Below, in pieces: positions 21,830 through 33,240 of a DNA stretch of 64,000 bases. Every line of letters starts with the position of its first letter. Positions within the stretch are counted from its first letter, which is position 1. The position numbers and the translations under genes are program-made. This DNA is from Diogma glabrata (taxonomy: Eukaryota > Arthropoda > Insecta > Diptera > Cylindrotomidae): positions 249,259,394-249,323,393 of the forward strand of contig OY856188.1 of assembly GCA_963693315.1 (NCBI GenBank), given 5' to 3'. Below the pieces are notes generated by a model that saw nothing but the letters and a program-made list of their open reading frames with translations, was not told the origin of the DNA and ran no database searches.

Positions 21830-22125
21830 GGCTATTGTCCTACGTTATAGTCATGCTAGCAGTGGTGGTGATATCCGTGATAGTCGTGACAGCCATTACA
21901 ACCATCGAAGCCATAACAATCATGACAGCCGTGACACGTGTGAATGTGGTGACAACTGTGACGGCTGTGGAAGCCATGTCAGAAGTGAAAGCCGTAACAT
22001 CCGTGATAACCATGACAGCCGCGACAGTCATAAGAGCCATGACAACGGTGACAACTGTGACAGCCGTGACACTAGTGATATCCGTTACAGCTGTGGCAGT
22101 CGTTACAGCCTTGTGAATGGTCATC
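21830..22125. repeat. Degenerate GTGACAGCC minisatellite
   Basis: About 290 bases consist of diverged 9-12-base units such as CGTGACAGCCATGACAAC. Three long frames are open through it, two on one strand and one on the other (rich in HDSRD, in VVTAVT and in TVTAVM repeats). That is what a three-base-multiple repeat lacking stop words produces, so I do not treat them as genes. Confidence 0.8.
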
Positions 22126-22290
22126 ATGCGAACTTAATATTACTTATTTCTTTTATTTTTTTTTATTAATTAGTTAGACATGTTTAGCACACTATATATG
22201 AAATATCCATTATTTAGACTCTTTTAATATCCGAAGATACCATGTCAACTATAAAGGAAGGAGATGAGGAAAATGGAGATATAGGATTAA

Positions 22291-22905
22291 CTATACTAAT
22301 TGTTTTAAGTGATGATGGACATTTTCTTTGAATGCCTGAGGGGAAAATTCATCGGGAAATACAAAGGAAAGCATTGAGTTCCACAATTTGGCCACTCTAT
22401 TAAAATAGTCGTTCTGGAAGGACACAGTTCTACAACGAGGTATTTGTACAACAAATGGATGAGATAACTCGGCAGCTCTTGTTTGTCGATTATACTGCGC
22501 ACACGATGGTAGGATATTTTGAATTTCCTTAGAGGAGAATTCGCTACAGTTATATTTATAATAGATTGACAATTCAGCCACATTTCTTCTGTGCTGGAGT
22601 GAATCAAGCTTGTCCGTTAGTTCAGTATTACCAATCAACCGTATTGCTTTTCTCTGTACAGAGTCTAGGCATTTTATTGTTGACTGACAAGCACCTCCTC
22701 ACACATGACAGCAGTACGCCCTACATGGAGGAATAAAGGACTTGAAGATTAGCAAAATTTGCTCGGGATTGAAATACTTTTTACATCGACTCAAGAATCC
22801 TAATTTTTGCATTGCAGATTTAGCGAGGTTCAACACATGTTTATTCCATTTCAGGTTATTTTGAATATCCACTCCAAGAAGTCTAACTGATTCAACCTCA
22901 CGCAA
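22291..22905 (-). pseudogene. LINE RT thumb and C-terminal domain
   Basis: Two frames continue the LINE protein. The first (22905-22699) has VRLLGVDIQNNLKWNKHVLN, SAMQKLGFLSRCKKYFNPEQ and IPPCRAYCCHV, matching the conserved LGV.I...L.W..H and YCSHVW regions. The second (22638-22291) has MIGNTELTDKLDSLQHRR, AELSIYYKY and VVQIPRCRTVSFQNDYFNR. It closes with AKLWNSMLSFVFP and an H-L-rich end, the usual C-terminus of this LINE group. A break lies near 22690. Confidence 0.8.
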
Positions 22906-23012
22906 TTCCTCATGGTTTACTTTAATATAGGGAAATTTTTATGTTGCTCTATTCGTGAATGACGGCATAGTTTGGTTTTGGTTGGATTAAATGAAACAAG
23001 ATTACAATCTCC

Positions 23013-23705
23013 TTATTCCATTATACACTCCAGATTTTTGTTGATAGAATCCATCAGCAGCTCTCTATCAGTGGTAGCTGCAGTATGAGATCGAAATTTA
23101 GGAGATGCATGTGATGCATGCAATGTGCTGTCGTTAGCAAAACTATGGATTGAGTGCACTGTGAAAATAAGTAAGTCATTAATGTATAGAAGAAACAAGG
23201 TTGGTGAGAGTGCAGAGCCTTGGGGAGCCCCAGCATTGTTTGTGAAAATATTGGATGTGATACCATCTAAATTAACATGAAACTGGTGACCTGTAAGAAA
23301 ACTATGAATCCATGAGACAGTAAGATGGTCTATGCCATAAGATTTTAATTTAGCTATGAGATTTTTATGCCACACTTTATCAAATGCTTTAGAAATGTCA
23401 AGTGAAATACTAAATGTTTTACCATGGTTTTCCAGCGATTTGTTCCAGAGATAAGATACGTAGGCTAACAGATCACCTGTTGTATGACTTCTACGAAAAC
23501 CATACTGTTTATCATCACTAATTCACACCACTTCCAAATAATCTATTAAATTGTAGTTAACATATTTTTCAAATATTTTAACTAAAACCGACAGAATTTC
23601 AATTGGTCTATAATTGTTAGGGTCTATCTTTCTGCCTTTCTTTGATATGGGTTGAACGCTGGTCAGCTTCCAAGAATCGGGAAATATTCCTGTTTTATAG
23701 GATAA
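23013..23705 (-). pseudogene. LINE reverse transcriptase (fingers and palm)
   Basis: From 23705 down, the frame reads FPDSWKLTSVQP, then KIDPNNYRPIEILSVLVKIF, a stop near 23525, then KQYGFRRSHTTGDLLAYVSY. SISLDISKAFDKVWHKNL (first Asp, about 23405-23350) and GAPQGSALSPTLFLLYIND (about 23230) follow. The active-site motif reads SFANDSTLHAS where these elements have SFADDSTL, so one catalytic aspartate is lost. The segment after a methionine at 23375 is open to 23013. Confidence 0.85.
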
Positions 23706-23710
23706 ATAGA

Positions 23711-24600
23711 AAATTTTTGTTAAAATTGGGGTGGCTTACCGTCGGGGTCAGCAGATCTGTTGATATTGATAGAAAGAAGCATTTTCCGTACAATATTGCA
23801 ACGAAAAATAATTGGTTTCATTTTCGTTACAACTGGGGAATGAGTGTAGGAGAATGGGGGGGTTCAACTATGTTTGAATTTTCTGCGAAAATACGACCCA
23901 AAAGATTCGCCTTCTCTTTCGAGTCGGTTTTGCAGTTATACATTGAATGATAATTTCTTTTATTGAATTGTGGAATGTAGGTGAATTGTTTAAGCACTTG
24001 GGCGCTTTGCTGTATAAACAATAATAGGGTGCCACAAGTTTTGGAATCCTCAACAAATTGTACCGGAATTGTAGTGTTACTTCGAAATAAGTTAACGTCT
24101 GCTAGTTTTTCAAGGTCATTAAAAAGTCAAATTCGAATTAAAACTATATGTTGATATGGATGTGCAGAGTTATCGAACGAATTTGTAGAAAGTTAACATT
24201 CTATTGAAATAAGTACGTTTTTTTGGATAAATGCTGAGGTTTGGCAGGAATGTTAACTGAAATTTAAATTGGAGGAAGTTCAGACGACGACATACAAGGA
24301 CGAAAGTCGTCATCAGCATTCAACAATCAACTTAACAATTAAGTTAATCTTATTTTTATATTTTATTTTCAAATTCGATTTTATTTTGAGTTGTTTTAGA
24401 CCACCATGGTCTCGTAAAAGTAAATTAAATTATTCTAGTGTTATGTTAGAAATTTTCCTTGTTAGAGTCCGCGTTTTAGTCCGTACATTCCTGTATCATT
24501 ATGAAAATTTAAATTCCCTTTAATAAATAGATATAGTATCTATTTCTTTCTATGATAAAGCCCAGTGGCTTTACAATACAATAATTCCTGTTGTTTTAGT
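23711..24600. other. Spacer, no gene recognised
   Basis: A 102-codon frame at 23642-23950 begins within the antisense of the LINE and continues into spacer. It resembles nothing I know and is probably chance. Confidence 0.4.
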
Positions 24601-24766
24601 CGATGATTAGGTTTAATATTTTCGCCTCACAAGGCATTAAACTACATAAAATATTTTCATGTTGATGAATAATACGATGGATGGTTTAATATTTCTCTCC
24701 TGACAAGGCAAAGTTTAATTACAAATAGTTCGATGGTTAGGTTTAATATTTTCACCTCACAAGGCA
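24601..24766 (+). repeat. Three-copy tandem repeat
   Basis: The unit CGATGRTTAGGTTTAATATT, followed by TTC-CTCACAAGGCA, starts at 24601, about 24675 and 24731. Spacing is irregular (about 74 and 57 bases). Confidence 0.55.
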
Positions 24767-24870
24767 ATAATTACGGCACGGTACTTGATTGGAACGGAAA
24801 AGCACTAATGTTATTAATCACAATGGTGGAACTACGAAAAGAAAATATATATTTAGTACATTTGCCACGA

Positions 24871-25236
24871 CTACAACACCATAGCTTTCACAATAATTAA
24901 AAAAGAACGTCTTTTGACATAATCAAAACACTTTAATTTATTTATTTTATTTATATTTAACAATTTGTAGCAAAAAAACACGACTTCAACATACGAAGTT
25001 CCAAAAAACAGATATATAATAGAAAGAATGTTCCATGTTAAATTACCATATGTATATATACCACCCACAACATTGACTGAAGCGTCACGATGTTCAAACC
25101 TTGAATTATTTATACCTCCGATATAGAAGCCTAACTCATTTTTTAGCACAAAAAAAATCGTGAACTTGTAGCGACGTTTGAAATTAAAACTCAATATAAA
25201 AAAATTTAAAAAATCGCCATAACGCCATCTGAAAAA
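24871..25236 (-). other. Unrecognised open frame (about 121 codons)
   Basis: A minus-strand frame runs from an ATG at about 25236 to 24871. The ATG follows TTTTATTTTTTCAG, which would make a good splice acceptor, so this could be a terminal exon. The protein is basic and hydrophobic with no clear domain. The segment DASVNVVGGIYTYGNLTW has a faint similarity to the second half of insect MBF2-type proteins (GG...N.T pattern), too weak to call. It may equally be a chance frame in A/T-rich DNA. Confidence 0.2.
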
Positions 25237-25509
25237 ATAAAACTCATATAAAAAAATTCAAAACAATTTAATCAAAAACACTAATCCAATTTTTTGCATA
25301 TGGCAATATTCATTATTTATTGCAAATGGTGTGAATCAGTAGGGCTATGATTACGGAGGTTTTGGCTGTTGGCTCAACTGATGATCAATCAAATTGACAT
25401 GTCAAAATGACGTGTAGATATTGTTAATAAAAAAAAACAAATCGAGTAAGTTGAAAACTATATCTATAAAAATACATTTTTACAACAAAAACGCTGCTTT
25501 CCCTTTCAG

Positions 25510-25963
25510 GAATGTTGTGGCTGATATTCATTAATACCATGACGAAGATAAATTATACATAACTTCAATTAATGTAAGTATCTTAAAATCTAATTTTTTT
25601 ACAATTATGTACTATCATTAATTTTTCTTTTTATAGATAGATGAAACGAACATCAAAAATACTGCTCAGTATAGACTGTGAAATATATTGACGATGGATA
25701 AGGCAATCTCGGGTAACTATGGTTGTTTTTTACATAACAGAGTTTTTTGTGTTTTGTTTTTTAGGATAGCCCTGTCCAGCGTCAACACCGAGATTGAATA
25801 TATGAACTCATTTGTTCCTTATAGCGGTACAGTAATGATTGGCGTTCATGTGGTGATTACCGTAGGTTTGAACATTAAAAACATATTTGCTTTTTATTCC
25901 AACGGTCACCATATTTTTAAATACGAAGCTAACCCATCTACACTGATAAACTTTCGGTTATAA
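25510..25963 (+). other. Possible small exons with short introns, or chance
   Basis: CCCTTTCAG at 25509 is followed by about 64 bases and then GTAAGTATC at 25574, a good donor. TTCTTTTTATAG follows near 25637. Joining these blocks gives DKLYITSIN and then IDETNIKNTAQYRL, which reads like protein, but stops occur on both sides. A longer frame at 25688-25963 ends FKYEANPSTLINFRL. No family is recognised; possibly an old gene remnant. Confidence 0.2.
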
Positions 25964-26293
25964 ACAAAGTTCCACAACCAACTTTAATTCGTCAAACGCA
26001 ACGTTTCGTTGGGATGGATAATTACTTCCATATGTTCTTTTTCATTCACAACTTCTATTCTCCACAAAAAGAAGGAATTAAGGTAACCTCCAGACTGTAA
26101 AACGGGAAATAATAAAATCAAGGCTGTATTAGCTCTAGTTTGTCGCCTGCCTCATGCATTAGAACATGAAGAGTTTTAAATAAAAAAAACAAAAACCTTT
26201 GGGTCCGTCAACACTTCAGAATTCGGGACGTAGGTCTGTGTAGGTTGTTGTGGAACGTAGGTCTTAAACGTTTTTTTTTGTATTGTTGTGACA

Positions 26294-26330
26294 CAAATTG
26301 TGCATATATGTGCATATATGTGCACATATA
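26294..26330. repeat. Short TGCATATATG microsatellite
   Basis: TGTGCATATA is repeated about three times, ending in a GTGCAC palindrome. Confidence 0.5.
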
Positions 26331-26710
26331 CAAAAAATTTTATTAAATAATATATACGATACATAAAAGAAACAAGTAACGTAGTTTATCTCGGGCTTAG
26401 AGCACTTGATATGCAAAGATTAATTTCATTAGAAAGAAAGAAACGACTAATTTCATTAGAACATGAAAACTTATGAACGTGAACTTAAAATCAAAAATAT
26501 AAACTTTGTTTAAACAAATTAATTACTGTAGGGGGATAGAGGCAAAACAAAAGAGGCAACCAAAAAGTGAAAAATAACTCAATTGTGGCTTTTAGAGAAA
26601 AATTTGCTTCAAACTTTTGATTCATTTAATTTAATTTTTGCCACAGAAGTGCCATTACGCATGTAGGGATCAGTTTTTTTGATTTGTAGGTTTTTGACTT
26701 CTATTGACAT

Positions 26711-26870
26711 ATGAGTTAACGTGATATCACATACCATTGGTAATATCAGTGACATATCAGTAACCAAGGAGATATATTATGGGTGCTGGCGGATAAACTC
26801 AATTCTGTCAACGGTACCACCCTTAATATTGTTCCTACAAATTGAAAAAATAATTGCCGTTTACCGCTTA
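26711..26870 (+). repeat. Dispersed direct repeat, copy 1 (pair with 27955-28190)
   Basis: The order of words GTGATATCACATACC, TGGTAATATCAGTGA, GCTGGCGGATAAACTC and TTCCTACAAA is shared with 27955-28190, in the same direction and diverged. No coding content is recognised in either copy. Confidence 0.5.
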
Positions 26871-27954
26871 TTTTATTTTTATGTCCTTCATGTCTTCATG
26901 CTGCCTGTGAAAGAAGAAAATTAATTTCCATACAAATCAGATATTATATGGAACACCAACAATCAGACAATTATTTAATGACTTTAAAATAAATCGTTGT
27001 TGCATTGTTGTTGTAAAACTTTCTTTGAACGAACGCGAAAAAATATAATTTGTTAGAAAACTGTTTTGACACTCAAATAATCATAATATTTTGCCGGAAG
27101 CATTTTGAACTTTAAAGAACAGATTTATGTGCATACATATTTACAGTATGTACTAGAGGAAAAAATGAAACGATATAAGAGTAGAAGAAAAATAGTTCAA
27201 AACATAAATTATTATTTATTTTCTTATAAAACCGAAAGATATTAAAATAATTAAGGAAATGTAATATATTTGAAGATCTTTTTCTTTGATGTTTTACGAT
27301 GGAATTGGAAAGCAAAAATATTGTCGCTACATCTTACTCTGTGTCACTCTCAATATTAGTCGAAATTTATATTTTCTTTAAGTTTGTAAGTAAATACATA
27401 ATAGTAAAATTTATATGTCAATCACAGTTTGGAACAAGTATTTATTAAAACTGAAATGCAATATAAATTATAAATATACTCACAAACCAAAATGACAAAA
27501 CTTTTAATACAACAAAAGGTGCGTCGAACAAAACCAAAAACAAAACAAAGTTCTAAGAAAAGGAACAATAAAATATTCTTACAATGTTCTTCTCTAATAT
27601 TTATCTTAATGAATCAAAAGAAAACAATGAATATATGTATTAAATTTTTCAAGTGTTATAGTTCAATTAGAATACATGTACTGAATTGTTATGATATTTA
27701 TTTATGTATTTGTTTGTTCTAGTTATTTGTTATTAGATAATAAATTATTAAGAAATATTTTAATTAAAACTTTAAATTGATTATTGTAGGGGTGATTTGA
27801 GATTGTTCTAAATGGAAAGGTCAAAATGATTATTTGCTATAACTATGCTATATTGCTATTTTTACATGATGTTGTTTTTGAACTTAGTAGGATATTCAAA
27901 AACGGAATCCACTCGTAAAAATTCTACGAGTTCACTTTCAGAATTTATTCTGTT

Positions 27955-28190
27955 ACTGATATATGGTAACCGTGAGATATGTCATACCTCTGGTAATAGC
28001 AGTGAGATATAACTAGTCAGATGACATTTTATAAGAGCTGGTGGATGAACTCTATTCAGCCAAATATTTCTTGATGGGTCTTCATCAAACTCTACAGTCT
28101 ATGGCAAGCTTTTTATCATTGACGAGGACAGTGAGTCACATAACAAAGGTTTATGCAAGTTGCCGAGTTCTATTCCTACAAACTTTTTCG
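27955..28190 (+). repeat. Dispersed direct repeat, copy 2
   Basis: It shares CGTGAGATATGTCATACC, TGGTAATAGCAGTGA, GCTGGTGGATGAACTC and TTCCTACAAAC with the copy at 26.7 kb. An insertion of about 75 bases lies before the last word relative to copy 1. Confidence 0.5.
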
Positions 28191-28199
28191 TTTCTCAAC

Positions 28200-30300
28200 C
28201 CTTTTATGAAATATGTCATATTTTATTATCTATGGACTATGCCTATGTCATATTTTATTATCTAATAGAATGAATTGTTTTTTCTCAATTTAAAAAAAAA
28301 AACGTTAAAAAAAACAACAACAAAAAATTTTATAAGTAAACTGGTTTACTTCTTACTGATATAAACTGCCTTATAATGATGAATTTCTCGTTGATTTACT
28401 TCTTGTGATGGAGGATGATAGAATATAGAACGGATGACCAGGATGAGTCATTCCAGATCTTAGGCAATTTTTACCTTTCGACAGTATAGTAAAACGCTTC
28501 CTTTTCATAAAATATATTCTTCCTTTTTATTCCTTTTGAAAAAACACTTCTTTAACATACACCTATTGTTCTTGTTCCATAATTGGAACTTACAAAGTCC
28601 AAAGATTTAATGCTTTGTAAAGATTATGTCTTTACTATAGTTCTTACTACTATAACTATGAAAATGATAGTGATAATGATAATGATATCTTAAGCTTAAA
28701 ATTACCTCATATTTATACCTAATACTTACATCCGTATCATATTCTTAATCTCATAATAATTCTTCATCCCAAAACATAAAACATTAATTAACAGTAAAAT
28801 AATTAAAATATTTTCATAACGAAAATATTTCCTCATCAAAAAAAGAACAAATTCATTATTTGTTTTGATGAAATAAAAAAAAAATAAAACAAATTTATTA
28901 TTTGTTCCGATGACACACATTCATTATCGTCGTAATTTTAAATTATGTAACATTTGTTATATAATTTAAATTGTGGAATTTATATATAAGCAAAAAGTAT
29001 AAACAAAATTAAAGTCATTGTCAAAACAATTTTTTAAAAGAAAATATAACTGTTTTAAAAATTGTAAACTTGCATTTTATTTGTTTGTTAAATTAATTTA
29101 ATTTTAAATCAAAATTTAGTTCATTTGGAAATAAGAATGATAACGTATAACATGTATGCATTTATTTGTTTCATTTTAGGTATGAGAATTATTGTATATG
29201 TTTGAGAATTATCTTAATCTTTTTACTGATATGTAAACTTGATCTTATAAATAATACAGATCATTATCTTAATTATTCTCTTAATCATTAGTGATGCATT
29301 GGGCATTACATAAGGTATCCAAACAGAATTCAAAATTAACAAACATAAAATTTCAAAAAAATAATCCAAAACATTAACATATAAATTCTAAAAAGAGTTT
29401 TAATATATTGTAAATTTTTTTAATTAAACCTTGCCACTTTCTTTTAAAACCATTTTAAAAAAGATTGACAGTAATTTTCTGAAACGAGCTTAGTAAAATT
29501 TTAAGAAATTAGCGTAAGCTTAAAAAGATTAACAAAATTTAAAAAATTCAATTAAAATTAAAATAAAATTATTCCACTCCAAATCCATAGTTAAACATAA
29601 AACAAACAAAAGTTCAAAAACATAGTTCGAAAATGAATTAGAATTATAAACTTTCGAAACGAATTCCAAATCTAAAAAAAAAAACATATTTAAAATTTTG
29701 AAAACACAAAATTTCAAAAAAAATTTTCAAAACAATGAAAATAAATATAAATTGGAAAAAAGATTAATTACACATTGTAAAATTTTTACATAACCTAAAA
29801 AATTTAAACCAATTAATTTCATAAAAGATTTTCTTGAAAAACTTGAAAAAATATTTGATAAAATTAAAGAAATTCTAAAAATTGAAATAAAATTTAAATA
29901 AAACAAAACAGAGTCTTACCACTATTCTCTATGCTTTTTTTATTTTACTCCATATTCCAAAACAAACAAAAAAAATTTAAAGGATATAAAATACCAAATA
30001 AATTGAAATGTCAAACTTTAAAAAGAGAAAAAAAATTTCAAGTTCTTGTAATTACAAAATTTCAAACAAAAATTCAAAAAACTTCAAACCAAAATCAAAA
30101 TGAAGGGAAATTTCAGTCTTTTAAGAAGAATTTAAAATTTCAAAAAATAAAATTGCACTAATTGCACTATTTCGTTGTACACTATATCGCGTTCCGTATA
30201 CAATTACTGACCATTTTTATCAATCAAAAAATGTTTGAATATGCTCGGCTTCCTTTCTAATGCGGTTAACAGCATCTGCGATAGCAAAGATGTTTATGTA
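28200..30300. other. A/T-rich spacer, no gene seen
   Basis: It is dominated by A-rich words such as AAATTTCAAA, plus GATAATGATAATGAT at 28664-28690 and a duplicated ATTTATTATTTGTT-like word near 28850-28905. A lysine-rich frame at 29931-30161 is a by-product of A-rich sequence. Confidence 0.5.
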
Positions 30301-30323
30301 AAAGCTTCGGTTAGCTTCATTTA

Positions 30324-31149
30324 ACTATCGTTTTTTTTAAGAATCGGGCAGAAAACGTGGTTTTTGGAAATTTTTTTGACTCGATTTTGTGATTTTGGTA
30401 TCAATCGATCGGGCTTGGCCGTCTCCCGAAAACTTTATGAGATTGGAGTGGTAAGACCCACAATATACTCGGGGATGCTGAGTTCAATGATGATGATAAA
30501 AATAGGGAGATAGAAGATAAATAAGATAGATAAAATACCCCTATTTTTATTATGGCGATAATTTCGATATTTTTTATAACCGACCCCCCCAACCTCCACC
30601 CCTTTTTGGACTACCACGAGCCGGCCCCCATTTTTATTATCATCATTGAACTCAGAATCCCCGATTATATTGAAATCGACACCAAACATGACATGCAAAA
30701 AAATATTTTTGTCTACGATAAGGGTACCTACCCCCTTGGGAGTAGAAAATGGTTATGTCACCGATCAGGGGGTAATATGAGGGATTGTATTTGTTATAAA
30801 ATTTTGATTCTAACGATAACCCACACGACATATTTTACTCATTTAATGTGTCAACCCCACCCACGGGGTTGATTGGAGGTGGGAGTGCAAACCAACTTTT
30901 GTACTCAAAAGTTGCTCTGGTCTGAATGAAAGATAATGATGCATTAAATTTTTTTTATCTTTTCCCATTTTTTTTATATAGATTTTTATAAGCTAAAACT
31001 TAAAGAGGGTGTAAAAGGGTGGGGTGGGTCCTACCACCCAATCTCATAAAGTTTTTGGAAGACGGCCAAGCCCGATCGATTGATACAAAATTTGTAAAAA
31101 AAAGTTTTGAAAATTTCCGCGACTGCCCGATTCTTAAAAAAACGATAGT
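30324..31149. mobile_element. Tc1/mariner-like MITE with TA target site
   Basis: Ends ACTATCGTTTTTTT and AAAAAAACGATAGT are exact inverted copies flanked by TA on both sides (30322-30323 and 31150-31151). The inverted terminal repeats extend about 140 bases: AAGAATCGGGCAG, ATCAATCGATCGGGCTTGG and ACTTTATGAGATTG recur inverted on the right, with a more diverged stretch between. A second inverted pair lies inside (GAGTTCAATGATGATGAT near 30479 against 30630-30660). No transposase frame exists; frames at 30552-30872 and 31019-31243 are by-products. The TA flanks and 0.8-kb size suggest a Tc1/mariner derivative. Confidence 0.75.
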
Positions 31150-31519
31150 TAGTTACTGGCAAAAATACAATAAATTGATATTTCAACAAAACCAGAGAAT
31201 TTTGTCACAGATGACACATAACACAAATATTCCTTCATCGTAACGTTGAACTTAGAACCCGGTAGCGGTTTAGCAAACTATTTATCACATATTCAGTAAT
31301 GATGGCTGCTATTTTGCACAGTAACTCACTTAAATTTACTTAAAGGATCGCAGGCACCAATGGAAAGAGGCAAATAGATAAGGAATCGAAACTTTTCGAG
31401 GGGCAAGTGAGCAAAATGAAGATAATGAGGTACTCTATACTGTGGTAAATGGGTTGTTGGCTCATTTTAGTAAGATCAGGCCAATATCCAAAAAATTTAG
31501 TCAATTTAATCAAATGACG

Positions 31520-32050
31520 AAGGTTCATCAAAGGAGACAATAAACGTTGAATCGGTTAGGAAAGCAGTTGAGATAGAAAACCCGCAGGTCCAATTCGTTG
31601 GGCATAGAAAAGAGGCAAAGAAGAAGCGGTGCATGCACATACCTATAAATGTAGGGCGATGAAATAAAACCTTGGCCCTCAGTCCAATAAAAAGCACAAA
31701 AGACAATGGCACTCTGTTGATTTCTGACCTATGAGCTATGATTTAAAGGCTGTTACTGAAAACAAGTTGATAAGAAACTTTATAACTCAGCCAAAGAAAC
31801 CAATACCACTAATAATAATAAAAGGGCTCAGAACTGGTCTTACTGATGTTGAACAATCAAACCTTTATTTGATAGTTTCTAAAGCTGGCGCAGCCGTTAG
31901 CTGGGTAGTGGAGATGAACGCTGAAATCAATTCTTCACAAAAATAGTGTTTACGTGGAATGCTCACAAGTATCCACAACTCCGACATAAAAGCCAAAACG
32001 CTCGCACAGATTCACACTATGTCTGTGTAAAGAGAGGTTGGAGACCCTTT
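31520..32050 (+). pseudogene. ORF1-like remnant of the R1-like LINE
   Basis: Three frames contribute. The first reads VESVRKAVEIENPQVQFVGH (31533-31600) and the second has PIPLIIIKGLRTGLTDVEQ with AVSWVVEMNAEI (31795-31930). After the stop at 31946, WNAHKYPQLRHKSQ follows. The pattern of a hydrophobic I-IKG-L..LT segment, then WVVEM and a basic stretch, resembles the RNA-binding middle of R1-type ORF1 proteins. The zinc knuckles that should follow are lost. Assignment rests on context with the downstream RT. Confidence 0.45.
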
Positions 32051-32769
32051 TGGAGCGTATCACCCAGTTATCTATTATCAGTTTTACCTGCCTATCGAGG
32101 GCTATTTTAATAAATGGATACGATACCAGGCCAAATAAAACGTTCATTAGTCATTGTAAGTAACTTTAACTCTCGCTTAGAAATGTGGTTCGACTGTATC
32201 ACTGACATCACTTTTATTTAAAAAAATGAGTTTTTTATGGCAAACAAACCTGGACATCTAAACACATAGCCACAAAACAGCGCGTAGTCAGTAGATGTAC
32301 CTTTTTGTCTCATAATATGATTAAGCGTATAAAACACTGGCCAGTCCATGACGGATGGGACACCAATGATCAATGTGCTATATCTAGTATGAGATAATTC
32401 ATTCTCGAAGCCATTCTGACCACGCCTTTCGTGAAAATATTACCAACAGCAATATTTTCGATGCTACCAATTGGAAACTCCTTACTCTAAGGCTCGTACA
32501 ATATCGAATAAGATTTTCTATGAGATAAGATGTCCTATAAACTGCGAAATGGTAGTTGCTCCACTTAACAAACTTAAATGCTTGTGAAGACACCATACTG
32601 CGTCAAACAAATGGTATTCCGACAAATGGCACCATCTGGTACGGAAGCATCATAGTTTTATTCTACACCATACCACTAGACGGTACACAGATAACTCACC
32701 TTGGCATTCAGAGATCAAACGGTTGACGTAGTTACCCTATGACTGTCAGGATGAATCAGACAACACAAT

Positions 32770-33240
32770 CAATGACCTTGAGAAAGCTGTGATGAAAATG
32801 AAATGTGACAAAGTTTATGGTCCGACAAAATGTTCGATAACAAATGAATGGAATTGTGTGATGGGTTATCGAATAAGCAGTATGGCTTCAGATCGAGTCA
32901 GCACTCCCTTGAAAAAGCGGTCTGTGGACTAACAAATATTGTCCAGTCAAACGATAAAAAGTACGCTCTGGACATATTCATAGATATATCGGGTGTATTC
33001 GGTTACCTATGGTGGACAAATTTCTCGAGTTACCTAACAAAGCTCGATTATCCAGCAAATCTCCATAGATTAGTGGAGGACTACATTAACACAAAGAAAG
33101 CAATAATTAGACGAAAAATAGTAAAAGAAGCTACGCAAGGCTCTGTTTTTGGCCCAGTTCTTTTAAATATTGTCTTTGATACTAGCATTATAGATGGGGC
33201 CTCAGAAGTTGCGTAAGCTGCTGACAAAATAATTGTTGTA
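32770..33240 (+). pseudogene. RT remnant of the R1-like LINE
   Basis: DLEKAVMKMKCDKVYGP (about 32772-32825) is the segment before the RT fingers. The 122-codon frame at 32848-33216 then gives KQYGFRSSQHSLEKAVCGL, IFIDISGVFGYLWWTNF (first Asp in DISG) and VKEATQGSVFGPVLLNIVFD. It terminates at 33216 where the YADD motif should be; the sequence reads VA-stop-AADKIIVV, so the active site is destroyed. Confidence 0.75.

Larger units (their letters stand above)
22215..23710 (-). mobile_element. CR1/Jockey-type LINE, 5'-truncated copy
   Basis: The minus strand encodes, in order, the RT fingers, the RT catalytic palm, the thumb and the C-terminal domain of a LINE without RNase H. The trace begins near 23710 with YKTGIFPDSWKLTSVQPI and ends in the frame closing at 22291. 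The endonuclease is missing, so this is a typical 5'-truncated insertion. Only a few stops and frameshifts are visible. A short 3' untranslated stretch to about 22215 is assumed. Confidence 0.8.

Noticed and set aside
21828..22169. Open frames of about 95-113 codons on both strands
   Set aside because: They are products of the GTGACAGCC minisatellite, which lacks stop words in several frames; the predicted proteins are low-complexity.
29931..30161. 76-codon lysine-rich frame
   Set aside because: Encoded by A-rich AAATTTCAAA-type simple sequence.
30552..31243. Two open frames (106 and 74 codons)
   Set aside because: Both lie within the inverted repeats of the MITE and show no protein family features.
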